DNA from: CALMEC01 sp963777565
GTDB taxonomy: Bacteria > Actinomycetota > Thermoleophilia > Miltoncostaeales > Miltoncostaeaceae
Assembly: GCA_963777565.1 (NCBI GenBank)
Contig: CAVZQZ010000006.1
Span: 248,001 to 312,000, forward strand
DNA: 64,000 nucleotides
Direction of reading: 5' to 3'
In this document: positions 27,933 through 36,569 of the stretch, piece after piece
How positions within the stretch are numbered: the first letter of the stretch is position 1
How the letters are laid out: the number at the start of each line of letters is the position of its first letter
Notes under the pieces: model-generated
The model's database searches: none
Seen by the model: only the letters and a program-made list of their open reading frames with translations
Told to the model about the DNA's origin: nothing
Position numbers and translations under genes: made by a program

Positions 27933-28337
27933 CTATGGCCGGTGCCCCGCGAGGCGCTTGCGTCTGAGGTACCCCTCGGTCGGTGCGAAGCGCTCGGTCT
28001 CCGGCTCACGCGCCTCGTCGGGGTGGGGGTGGGCGCATGGGAAGTCCTTCTCGACGAAGTACCTCACCGCCCGGTCGCCTTCGCCCGTGGTGAAGTAGAT
28101 CCCCTCGGTGTCCCCGTCGGTGAGCCGCCAGATGTCATCCGCCGTGAGACGAACCTCCATCGCGGCGTCGGACGTACGCAACTCGGACGACCGCTGGTTC
28201 GGCAGGACGAGCAACGACCACGCTGCCCCGCCCGGGATCGCGAGCGTCGATCGAAGCGGCTCTCCGACCACCAGGGCGGCGAGCTCGGAGGGCGTGATGC
28301 GAAGACGCAGGCTTTCGTCGGTCCAGCGAATCTTCAT
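27933..28337 (-). CDS. DUF7009-like protein of unknown function
   Basis: A 134-residue cytosolic protein starting MKIRWTDESLRLRITPSELA, with LLVLPNQRSSELRTSDAAME, DTEGIYFTTGEGDRAVRYFV and EKDFPCAHPHPDEAREPE. This resembles the small DUF7009-type family, which ends in a similar DFPC..HPHP segment; the family name is from memory. It is encoded just ahead of the molybdenum complex in the same direction, so it may be the first gene of that operon. No catalytic role can be named. Confidence 0.6.
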   Translation of the reverse strand: MKIRWTDESLRLRITPSELAALVVGEPLRSTLAIPGGAAWSLLVLPNQRSSELRTSDAAMEVRLTADDIWRLTDGDTEGIYFTTGEGDRAVRYFVEKDFPCAHPHPDEAREPETERFAPTEGYLRRKRLAGHRP

Positions 28338-28459
28338 GCGGCAGGGCCTTTCCGGGATGCGGGTGATTCTCGTGCCGGGCGCGGCGCCGAACGTGAGCAG
28401 ACGCACCGATTGGCGCCGCGGACAACTACGGATCGACCTCACCGACCCGGCCGCAACGG

Positions 28460-29672
28460 CTACATCACGACCCCGCCGTTGACCGAGAGCACCTGGCCGG
28501 TCACGAATCCCGACGCCGGGGAGGCGAGGAACGCCACCGCCTCGGCGATCTCCTCGGGCTTCGCGGCTCGCCGCATCGGGGTGGCGCGGATCGCGCCCTC
28601 GACGATGCGCGCACCGACGGCGCCCCGTACGAGCAGCTCACCCGGCGTACCCGGGGGCACGACCCGGCCCTCGTCGTCGACGACCCTGAGGTCGAACCCG
28701 GGGACGACCGAGCCGACCGTGCCCGGCCGGGCGCGCCCGGGCCGGTTGGAGAGGTAGAGGTTGGTCGCCTCGGACGAGCCCAGCCCGTCGACCAGCTCGA
28801 GCCCGAGCACGTCGCGCACGCGGTGCCAGACGGCGGCGGGAAGCGGCTCGCCCGCCGAGACCGCCAGTCGCACCCCGGCGAAGGCGCCTGCCGCGACGCT
28901 GTCCTCGGCGGCGTGGCACGCGAGCCGCGACCAGAACGTCGGTACGCCGAAGAGCACGTTGGCGCCGCCCCCGCTGCATGCCCGCGACGCCTCGTCGGGC
29001 GTGGGCGCCTCACCCGTCAGCCAGCTCGACGCGCCCGCTGCCAACGGGAAGTAGCAGCTGTTGCCGAAGCCGTAGCCAGTGGCGAGGACCGCGACCGACC
29101 AGGTCACGTCGGTCGGGCGCAGGGCGAGGACGTGGCGGCCATAGGTGGCGAGACACGCCGCGATGTCGCCGTGACGGTGGATCGCCCACTTCGACGCCCC
29201 GGTCGAACCGGAGGTGAGCAGGAGATAGCACGGGTCGCCTGCCCGGGTCGGGGCCGGGCCCGGATCGCGGCCGCCCAGATCGACGAGATGGTCGATCGCG
29301 GAGGGCTCGAGCAGAGTGACCCCGGGCACGAGCTCCTCGTCGTCGCAGACCACCAGCTCCGGCTCGGCTCGCGACGCGGCGTCGCGAAGCCGGTTCTCGG
29401 TCAACGTCGGGCTCGCCAGCGCCACGACCGCGCCGAGGCGGGCGAGCGCGAGGAACGTGACGACCCAACGCGGGGAGTCCGGAAGGACGAGCGCGACCCG
29501 CGTTCCGCGGCGAACTCCCCGCTGGGCGAGTGCGCCGTCAGCGCGCCGACGCGACCCACCAGCCCGTCGCGCGACACCCAGCCGTCGGGCGAGCGAAGCG
29601 CGGAGCGGGCCCGTCACCCGGGCGTTCGAGCAGGAGCTCAGAGATGTTGCAGCGCCAGGCGGGGCGGCTCAC
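28460..29672 (-). pseudogene. Broken aryl-CoA ligase fused to an SDR C-terminus
   Basis: The start is a GTG at 29672 overlapping the upstream stop (GTGA) and reads VSRPAWRCNISELLLERPGD, a benzoate-CoA ligase-like start. Two apparent single-base deletions (about 29585 and 29535) then shift the frame. Beyond them the ligase continues in one frame: TRVALVLPDSPRWVVTFL, LLLTSGSTGASKWAIHRHGD (AMP-binding P-loop), TGYGFGNSCYFPLAAGAS, FGVPTFWSRLA. After PGELLVRG (about 28620) the C-terminal ligase domain is missing. The sequence changes in frame to EEIAEAVAFLASPASGFVTG..LSVNGG, the end of a short-chain dehydrogenase. It looks like an in-frame deletion joining two neighbouring genes. A working ligase is unlikely. 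Confidence 0.75.
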
Positions 29673-29989
29673 GGTTGCACCGGCCACCGCTCGAGCGTCT
29701 GCTCGTGGCGCCCCGCTCGGGTGCGCGCGGCACGGGTGGCGGGGAGGGCGAGGCCGCTCCGGTCGAGCTCTCGGCGCAGCTCGTCGAGCGTGTGGACGAC
29801 CACCGGCGCACCGCCCGCGTCCTCGGCGACCGCGTCGACGGGGCAGCGCTCGCTCGCGGGCCCGGGGTGGTCGAACCCGAGCGCGACCAGGAGCGCGCAG
29901 CCTCCCGGCGGACAGGGCGCGTCGTGTCCCAGTCGCCCGGCGATCTCGCAGCGCCGCCCGGCGCCGTCCTCGTGCGCCCTCGTGTCCAT
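29669..29989 (-). CDS. Small Cys/His-rich hypothetical protein
   Basis: A 106-residue protein beginning MDTRAHEDGAGRRCEIAGRL and continuing GHDAPCPPGGCALLVALGFD, with a later RCPVDAVAED. The three to four cysteines (C-x~12-CPPGGC and C further on) suggest a metal or iron-sulfur site; no family is recognised. The C-terminal half is amphipathic (TLDELRRELDRSGL). AGGAGG lies nine bases before the ATG at 29989. It is translationally coupled to the broken ligase gene downstream. Confidence 0.6.
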   Translation of the reverse strand: MDTRAHEDGAGRRCEIAGRLGHDAPCPPGGCALLVALGFDHPGPASERCPVDAVAEDAGGAPVVVHTLDELRRELDRSGLALPATRAARTRAGRHEQTLERWPVQP

Positions 29990-30102
29990 CCCGGCCGACC
30001 TCCTGACGCGTTGACCGTCCCGAGCTTCTCGATCCGTCGGACCCGCCTCATCCGCGCGGTCACGGATCGCCCGCACGGAGAAGCCGCACTGGTGCCGACC
30101 CG

Positions 30103-32424
30103 TCAGGCGCTCCGGCGCGGCCTGCCCAGTACCGCCCACAGCAGCGCGATGCCGGCCGCGGCGATGAGCCCGGTGGCGAGCCAGGCGTCGCGGGTGGGCA
30201 GGCTCACCTCGAAGAACGCCCGCAGCGGCGGCGCGAGCAGGCCGAGGGTAAAGCAGAGCGCGAACGCGCCGACCATCGCCCACACCCACGGGCGCACGCC
30301 CTCCCCCTGCTCGCGCTCCAGCACGACGACCACGGCCAGCCCCATCGCCGTCGCGATCATGACCGCAGCGGTCCGCCCGTCGATCACATCACCGTCGAGC
30401 GGCCCGCGAACCGTGAGGTACCCGGCGATGATCGCCGCGGCGGTGATCAGGCCCGCGGGGATGGTGAAGGCGAGCAGGTCGCGGACGAACCGCTCCCGCC
30501 GCACCGGTCCGGAGCTCGGCGCGAGCGCGAGGAAGAAGGCGGGGATCCCGATCGTGAGCGACGCCGTGACCGTGAGGTGGCGCGGCAGGAACGGGAACGC
30601 GATGGGTGCGAGCCCGATGGTGGCGAGCAGGACGGCCGCGTAGACCGTCTTCGTGACGAAGAGCTTGGCGACCCGGTGCGTGTTGCGGATGATGCGCCTG
30701 CCCTCCTCGATCGCCGGGGGCACGGTCCCGAAGCCGCCGCGCAGGAGCACGAGATCCGAGACGCCCTTGGCGATCTGGCTGCCCGATCCCATCGCGATCG
30801 CCAGCCGGGCCTCCTTGAGCGCCAGCACGTCGTTGACGCCGTCGCCGATCATCGCGACGTATCGGCCACGGCGCGCCAGGGCCGCCACCAGCTCCCGCTT
30901 CTGCTCCGGCGTGATCCGGCCGAAGACGACGGTCTCGTCGGCCACGGACTCGAGCGCGCCGGGCTCGTCCGGCAGGTCCGCACCGGAGCGAGCGTGTTCG
31001 AAACCGGGAACGCCGCAGGCGTCGGCGACCGCCTGCACGGTCTCGGTCGCATCGCCCGAGATCACCTTCAGCGCGGTGCCCTGCGCGTTCAAGAAGCGGA
31101 CCGTCTCGATGGCGTCATCGCGGATCCCCTCGCTCATCGCCACCGCGCCCGCGGGCCGCAGCCCGCCGAGCGGCATGTCCTCGGCCACCGGGACGGCGCC
31201 GGTCACAACCAGCAGGACGCGCCGCCGCCGGGAGAGGTGCGCCTCGATCGCCGCCATGAGCCGGTTGTCGACCTCGACACCCAGACGCTCGAGGACGTCG
31301 GGCGCGCCGAGCACCACGCTGCCGGCGCCATCCAGCGTCAGGCCGCTCCACTTCCGCGCCGACGAGAACGGAACCTCGGCCACGACGGGTCGCGGCTCGG
31401 CGCTCATCGCGTCGTGGATGGCCTGCATCGTCGCGTTGCGGACGCCGACGCTGGCCGCAACCGCCCCGAGCAGCGCGCGCAGCTCGCCGGGGTCGGTTCC
31501 GTCGGCGGCATCGACCGCGACGACCGACAGCCGGTTGTCAGTCAGGGTGCCCGTCTTGTCCACGCACACGACATCGACGCTCGCGAGGCTCTCCACCGCG
31601 TTGAGCCGCTGCGCAAGGGCGCCGAGCCGTGCGAGCCGGACAGCGGCGACCGCGAACGTCAGCGAGGACAGAAGCACGAGGCCCTCCGGCACGAGCGGCA
31701 CGACCGCGGCGACGACGGTCCGGGCGCCCGTGTTGAAGGACTCTTCGCGCACGAGCAGGACCGTCACGAGGGCGACGGCCAGCGGCACCATCAGGACGAC
31801 GGTGCCGCGAAGGATCCGGTTGATGTCGTGCTGCAGTGGGCTCAGCTGGGCACGGGTCCCGCGTGCCTCAGCAGCGAGCCGCTCGGCGAAGCTCTCCGCC
31901 CCGACGGCCTCGACGGCGAACTCACCCGACCCCGCGACGCAATACGCCCCGGAGAGGACCTCGTCGCCCGGCGACTTCGCCACCGCGACGCTCTCGCCCG
32001 TGAGGATCGACTCGTCGATCGACAGGCCGCGCGACGCGATCACCGCCCCGTCGGCGACGACCTGGTCGCCCGGCTCGAGCCTGATGAGGTCGCCGGGCGC
32101 CACCTCCTCGGCCATGAGCTCCACGGCCACCCCGTCGCGCACCACCCTGGCCCTGGGCGCGACCAGGAGGGCGAGCCGATCGAGCGTCCGCTTCGCCCGG
32201 ATCTCCTGGACGATCCCGATGAGGGCGTTCGCGATGATGACGCCGCCGAAGAGGGCGTCCCGCCAGCTTCCGACGGCGAGCATGAGGACGAACAGCGAGC
32301 CGAGGATGAGGTTGAAGACCGTGAACGTGTTCGACCAGACGATGTCCGCGTAGGAGCGACTGGTGCGGGCCCTCGGGGTGGTGGCGGGCGACGCGCTCCC
32401 GGATGGTCGAGTTGGTGGCGTCAT
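30103..32424 (-). CDS. CtpE-like P-type cation ATPase
   Basis: A 773-residue P-type pump. It starts with the short N-terminus and the YADIVWSNTFTVFNLILGSL helix typical of mycobacterial CtpE-like ATPases. Motifs are ILTGESVAV, VPEGLVLLSSLTFAVA, phosphorylation site CVDKTGTLTDNRL, and MIGDGVNDVLALKEARLAIA. There is no N-terminal metal-binding domain. CtpE is linked to calcium uptake in mycobacteria; the ion here is inferred. The ATG overlaps the stop of the NRAMP-like gene by 4 nt (ATGA), so the two transporters are made from one message. Confidence 0.87.
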   Translation of the reverse strand: MTPPTRPSGSASPATTPRARTSRSYADIVWSNTFTVFNLILGSLFVLMLAVGSWRDALFGGVIIANALIGIVQEIRAKRTLDRLALLVAPRARVVRDGVAVELMAEEVAPGDLIRLEPGDQVVADGAVIASRGLSIDESILTGESVAVAKSPGDEVLSGAYCVAGSGEFAVEAVGAESFAERLAAEARGTRAQLSPLQHDINRILRGTVVLMVPLAVALVTVLLVREESFNTGARTVVAAVVPLVPEGLVLLSSLTFAVAAVRLARLGALAQRLNAVESLASVDVVCVDKTGTLTDNRLSVVAVDAADGTDPGELRALLGAVAASVGVRNATMQAIHDAMSAEPRPVVAEVPFSSARKWSGLTLDGAGSVVLGAPDVLERLGVEVDNRLMAAIEAHLSRRRRVLLVVTGAVPVAEDMPLGGLRPAGAVAMSEGIRDDAIETVRFLNAQGTALKVISGDATETVQAVADACGVPGFEHARSGADLPDEPGALESVADETVVFGRITPEQKRELVAALARRGRYVAMIGDGVNDVLALKEARLAIAMGSGSQIAKGVSDLVLLRGGFGTVPPAIEEGRRIIRNTHRVAKLFVTKTVYAAVLLATIGLAPIAFPFLPRHLTVTASLTIGIPAFFLALAPSSGPVRRERFVRDLLAFTIPAGLITAAAIIAGYLTVRGPLDGDVIDGRTAAVMIATAMGLAVVVVLEREQGEGVRPWVWAMVGAFALCFTLGLLAPPLRAFFEVSLPTRDAWLATGLIAAAGIALLWAVLGRPRRSA

Positions 32425-33638
32425 ACGACCGCGAGGATGCCGAGCCCGGCGACGCAGACCGCCACGAGCCCGATGCAGAGAGTCGCGAGCACGCTCGTGC
32501 CGCGGGAGATCACGAGATCGCCCATCAAGGAGGGGTCCCGCGCGGCGCCGAGGATCATCACCATCAGCGGGAGCAGGAGGATGGCGTTGAGGACCTGGGA
32601 GAGGAACAGGATCGGCACGAGCGCCGCTCCCGGGACGAGCACGATCGCGACGGCGAGGAGCGTGACGGCGGCGTAGGTCGCGTAGAAGACGGGCGCCTGC
32701 CGGGGCCGGTCGTCCAACGACGACTCGACGCCGACGGCCTCGCACACCGAATACGCAGTCGAGAGCGGCAGGATCGACGCGGCGAGGAGGGCCGCGCCCA
32801 CGAATCCGACTCCGAAGAGCGTGGCTGCGAGCCCACCGGCGAGCGGTTCGAGCGCGACAGCCGCGTCCGTGGCATCGTCGATCGAGCGACCCGTCACGTG
32901 CAGGGTCGCCGCGCACGCGATCACGACCATCGCGCCGATCACCCCGGTGAGGACCGCCCCGGTCACCACGTCGACGCGGACGTACGGCATGTCCTTCGGC
33001 GAGAGGCGCTTGTCGGCAACGTAGGACTGCACGAACGCGAGTCCCCACGGCGCAAGGGTCGTGCCCACCGTCGCCGTGGCGATGAGGAGAGCGTCCCGGT
33101 CAAGCGGGAGCGTGGGCACGACGAGGCCCCGGCCCGCCTCGCCCCAGGACGGGCGAGCGAGGAACCCCGCGGCCAGGTAGGCGGCGAACACCGACGCGAG
33201 CAGGAGCAGCACGTGCTCGATCCGGCGGAAGCTGCCGGTCAGGACCAGCAGCGAGACCGCAACGGCGGCGATCGGGACGCTCACGTACCGCGACACGCCC
33301 GCGAGCTCGAACGCGGCGGCCACCCCGGCGAACTCCGCGCACGTCGTCCCGATGTTCGCGACCAGCAGCGCGGCAAGGCCCACGACCCCGACCCGCACCC
33401 CCGAGCGCTCGCGCACGAGTCCGATCAGCCCCTGACCGGTCGCGACCCCCATACGCGCGCCGAGCCCGTGGAAGACCACGAGGGCGACCGTCGAGAGCAG
33501 GAGCACCCACAGCAGCTGGTATCCGTACTCCGCTCCGAGGATGGAGTAGGTGGTGATGCCGGGGGGATCGTCGTCCGACAGCCCGGCCAGCAGCCCCGGT
33601 CCGACGACCGCGAGCAGGACGAGGATGCGGGCTTTCAC
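32421..33638 (-). CDS. NRAMP-related divalent metal transporter
   Basis: A 405-residue LeuT-fold transporter with about eleven membrane helices. The helix 1 motif, DPGN in canonical Mn/Fe NRAMPs, reads DDDPPG (residues 22-27). In helix 6 the metal-binding Met of MPH is replaced: TTLAPWGLAFVQSYV. Loss of the soft Met ligand is a feature of NRAMP-related magnesium transporters, so a harder ion such as Mg2+ is plausible. The preceding gene encodes an MgtE_N/CBS protein, which supports this. The start is GTG at 33638, overlapping that gene by 4 nt. Confidence 0.82.
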   Translation of the reverse strand: MKARILVLLAVVGPGLLAGLSDDDPPGITTYSILGAEYGYQLLWVLLLSTVALVVFHGLGARMGVATGQGLIGLVRERSGVRVGVVGLAALLVANIGTTCAEFAGVAAAFELAGVSRYVSVPIAAVAVSLLVLTGSFRRIEHVLLLLASVFAAYLAAGFLARPSWGEAGRGLVVPTLPLDRDALLIATATVGTTLAPWGLAFVQSYVADKRLSPKDMPYVRVDVVTGAVLTGVIGAMVVIACAATLHVTGRSIDDATDAAVALEPLAGGLAATLFGVGFVGAALLAASILPLSTAYSVCEAVGVESSLDDRPRQAPVFYATYAAVTLLAVAIVLVPGAALVPILFLSQVLNAILLLPLMVMILGAARDPSLMGDLVISRGTSVLATLCIGLVAVCVAGLGILAVV

Positions 33639-34906
33639 CGCCGCCAGCCGCGCAGCGAATGGAAGCGGCGTCGCCCCGGGAGCCGCTCGACGAGGAGCTC
33701 CTCGAGCACGTCGTCCACCGCGATGACCCCGCGCAGCCGCCCGTCGGCGCCGACGACCGGAACCGCGAGTACGTCGTGCAGCGCGAAGACGTCGATCACC
33801 CGGGCGACGGCGGCATCCTCCGCGACGGCATGAGCCGGCTCCGGGCGGGCGTCGCCGGCCAGGAGCCGGCGCGGCGACAGTACGCCCACGGGCCGGTCGT
33901 CGCCGTCGACGATGACGACGGTGAGGAGCGCGTCCAGTCGCGGCGGATTGGCAACGACGCGAGCCCTGATCTCGTCGATCGGCTCGTCCTGGCGGGCCCT
34001 GATCACGTCGGGGTTCATGAGCCCGCCTGCGGTGCGCGGCGGGTGCGCGAGCAGGCGCCGAAGCTCGCCGACGCGCTGCGAGTCGAGCTCGGCGAACAGG
34101 GCGTCGAGCTCCTCCGGCGGCAGGTGTCGCAACGCCGCCGTCGCATCGTCGCTCGGCATCGCACCGATGATCGGGGCGGCGCGATGCGGTGCGATCGAGC
34201 GCACCAGCCGGGCGCCGAGTCGGGGCCGGGCGTGGCTCAGGGCATCCGCCGCGACCCCGGCGGGGAGCCCTTCGAGCAGGTCGGCGCCGCGCCCGGTCGG
34301 CAGGTGCCCCAGCAGCTCGGCGAGGTCGGCGGGGCTCAGCCGTCGCGCCGCGGGCGTCGTGAGCTGGAGGGCGTGGCCGCGCACCGACGCGAGGTGGACC
34401 GCGTTCCAGGCGATCGGGTTCTCGGGGAAGCGCTGCGCGAGCCGTGCCAGGCCGAAGCGACGGAGCAATGCACCCGGCCCCACCTCGACGCCGACGACCT
34501 CGAGGACCCCGTTTGCCAGCGCGAGGCGGACGTCGGCAACCCGCGCGAGACGCTTTCCGGCGATGTCGAACACCTGCGTGTCGAGCACGTCGCGTTTGAG
34601 GAGCAGCACGTCGTCTCGGGGCCGAGCCAAGGCAACGACACCCGCCGTGCCGAGCTCCACGCGGTCCTCATCGACGTTGCGTACATCGGACCAGTCGACG
34701 TCGGCCGCCGCACGGCGGGATGTCTTCACGACCATTCGCGTGACGACCGGGGTGGGATCGTCGAGCCGGACGCCGAGGTCGGCGACCGCTCCGACGCGGT
34801 GACCGTCGCGGGCGACAACCGCGCGGCGAATGAGGCGGCTGAGCTCCACCCCGCTCCCCGTCAGCGACGCGGCGGCGAGATCGCGTGGGCCGGCTCTGCC
34901 GGGCAT
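33635..34906 (-). CDS. Soluble PRC-barrel/MgtE_N/CBS metal sensor protein
   Basis: A 423-residue protein without membrane helices. The N-terminal ~180 residues hold PRC-barrel-like units (VVARDGHRVGAVADLGVRLD and DVLDTQVFDIAGKRLARVAD). An MgtE N-terminal helical domain follows (LSPADLAELLGHLPTGRGAD, GAMPSDDATAALRHLPPEE), then a CBS pair (TAGGLMNPDVIRARQDEPID, LHDVLAVPVVGADGRLRGVI). In MgtE the N and CBS domains sense Mg2+ and gate the channel. Here they are detached from any channel and overlap the start of an NRAMP-related transporter, so they may regulate that transporter. Confidence 0.85.
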   Translation of the reverse strand: MPGRAGPRDLAAASLTGSGVELSRLIRRAVVARDGHRVGAVADLGVRLDDPTPVVTRMVVKTSRRAAADVDWSDVRNVDEDRVELGTAGVVALARPRDDVLLLKRDVLDTQVFDIAGKRLARVADVRLALANGVLEVVGVEVGPGALLRRFGLARLAQRFPENPIAWNAVHLASVRGHALQLTTPAARRLSPADLAELLGHLPTGRGADLLEGLPAGVAADALSHARPRLGARLVRSIAPHRAAPIIGAMPSDDATAALRHLPPEELDALFAELDSQRVGELRRLLAHPPRTAGGLMNPDVIRARQDEPIDEIRARVVANPPRLDALLTVVIVDGDDRPVGVLSPRRLLAGDARPEPAHAVAEDAAVARVIDVFALHDVLAVPVVGADGRLRGVIAVDDVLEELLVERLPGRRRFHSLRGWRR

Positions 34907-35011
34907 GTGCCGCCGTAAACGACGGGGCCTGGCTGCATGCCCGTCAGCTTAGTAACTCACCGGCACCGGCCGTACGGGCACCAACGCCGCGCCGGCCCGT
35001 GGACGGTGCGG

Positions 35012-35488
35012 TCACTCCGCGGACCCGCGCTCGGCGTCCTCCTTCGCACCCACCTTCTCAGGTGCCGCCCCCGGCCGTGTGAGCAGAACCGCACACGGGG
35101 CGTTGCGCGCGAGGTAGCCGGCGAAGCTCCCGAGCAGGACGCGGTCGAACAGCCCGCGGCTCGACGACGCCACCATCAGATCCACCCCGGCCTCCGCGGC
35201 CCAATCGCATGCCGCGGCCGGCGGGTAGCCCTCGAGGAGGACGCCCTCGGCGTCCGGGTGGCTCGCGACGACTCCGTCGAGCCATTCCCTGGCTCCGGCC
35301 AGGATGAGGGCCGGGTCGGGCACCCAGGCGGTGCCGTGCCCCGCGATGGCCATTGGCCACGGCGCGACGTGCAGCACGGTGAGCCGGCCGCCTCCCGACT
35401 CATGCAGGCGCACGGCCTGGTCGAGCGCCTGCATTGACGCGTCCGAGTGGTCGACGCAGCAGGCGATGTGGGCGAAAGTCGTCGTCAT
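35012..35488 (-). CDS. Universal stress protein (UspA family)
   Basis: A 158-residue single-domain Usp. It starts MTTTFAHIACCVDHSDASMQ, has a central GYPPAAACDWAAEAGVDLMV, and ends with the nucleotide-binding stretch SSSRGLFDRVLLGSFAGYLA followed by APCAVLLTRPG. The G-x2-G-x9-G(S/T) loop is partly changed (RGLFDRVLLGS), so ATP binding is likely but not sure. It lies alone between the metal operon and the ctaG-like gene. Confidence 0.88.
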   Translation of the reverse strand: MTTTFAHIACCVDHSDASMQALDQAVRLHESGGGRLTVLHVAPWPMAIAGHGTAWVPDPALILAGAREWLDGVVASHPDAEGVLLEGYPPAAACDWAAEAGVDLMVASSSRGLFDRVLLGSFAGYLARNAPCAVLLTRPGAAPEKVGAKEDAERGSAE

Positions 35489-35573
35489 CGGCTCAGCCTG
35501 CCCACGGAGACGGCCTGCGACATCGGCGGTGGACCCCCTGGTCCGTGCGGGAATCCCACAATGACCGCGCCCG

Positions 35574-36569
35574 CTACGCCGTGGTGGACGGCGGCGGGCG
35601 ATCGCCGAGGCTCACGCCGTGGCGCGCCGCGAGGACCTCGCCGCGTCCGTAACGCACGGCGCGGCGGACGGCGACGGGGTCGATGCCGCGCTCGATGAGT
35701 TGCTGACGAAGCTCGCCCTCGCGCGCCATCCGGAAGAAGAGGATCCCGGCGAGGATGAGCGTGACCGTCCCGGTCCAGGTCATCATGACCGTGCCGGCGT
35801 AGCCCTGGTCCTCGAGGGCGGTGAGACCCCACAGGGGTGCCGTGTCCTCATAGCGCGCGTAGAAGGGCGTGCCGGCCCACCAGAAGGCATTGGCGATGAC
35901 GGCGTCGATCATCCGGATGCCGAGGATGTAGCCGAGCTTGGCTCCGGTCCCAAACCATTCGGGCGCCGGGAGCGTCTCCAGCACCGGGGCCCACATCAGC
36001 ATCCCGCCCATCAGGAACGATGCATGCTCGATCGCGTGGATGAAGCTGTGGTCGAGGGCCGCGCCGTAGAGGACCGGGGTGTGCCACAGGATGAGCAGTC
36101 CCGCCCAGATCAGGCAAGCGACCATGGGGTGGGTGAGCTTGCGGAGTCGCTGGACGACGCGGAACTGGAGCGCCGGCTGCAGAATGGGGCCGGTGATGCC
36201 GAGCATGAGCAGCAGCGCCGCCAGGTCGCCGATCATCATGTGCTGCAGCATGTGCACCCAGAAGACTCCGTGCTCTCCGATCGGGTCGATCGGAGAGGCA
36301 CCCGCGAGACCCAGCACGGCCAGCCCGGCGAAGAAGCATGCGGCACGCCAGCGCGGCAGGCGCGGGCCCAGCTTCCGGGCCCGGATCGCGTACAGGACCA
36401 TGGCGACCGTGATGAACGTGAACTCCAGGAACGAGGCGTTCCACGCCGAGGTCCAGTTGTGGCGGAGGGCGGTGGCCTGCGCGATCCGGTCGGCGTGAGT
36501 CTCCGCGACCGCGAACGCCGGCGCTGCCAGCGTCGCGGCAACGGCGACGAACAACGACCGGCGCAGCAT
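35574..36569 (-). CDS. CtaG-family membrane protein (cytochrome oxidase assembly)
   Basis: A 331-residue protein with an N-terminal signal or first helix (MLRRSLFVAVAATLAAPAFA) and about seven membrane helices. The sequence has the caa3_CtaG family features: WNASFLEFTFITVAMVLYAI, FWVHMLQHMMIGDLAALLLM and IEHASFLMGGMLMW. The His residues in HMLQHMM and IEHASF are the usual candidate copper ligands. The family is linked to copper insertion in caa3-type oxidases of Gram-positives. Its ATG overlaps the upstream stop (TGATG). No oxidase subunits are in the window. Confidence 0.82.
   Translation of the reverse strand: MLRRSLFVAVAATLAAPAFAVAETHADRIAQATALRHNWTSAWNASFLEFTFITVAMVLYAIRARKLGPRLPRWRAACFFAGLAVLGLAGASPIDPIGEHGVFWVHMLQHMMIGDLAALLLMLGITGPILQPALQFRVVQRLRKLTHPMVACLIWAGLLILWHTPVLYGAALDHSFIHAIEHASFLMGGMLMWAPVLETLPAPEWFGTGAKLGYILGIRMIDAVIANAFWWAGTPFYARYEDTAPLWGLTALEDQGYAGTVMMTWTGTVTLILAGILFFRMAREGELRQQLIERGIDPVAVRRAVRYGRGEVLAARHGVSLGDRPPPSTTA

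Noticed and set aside
29990..30289. N-terminal extension of the small Cys-rich protein
   Set aside because: The extension reads through the end of the ATPase gene; AGGAGG before ATG 29989 supports the short form.
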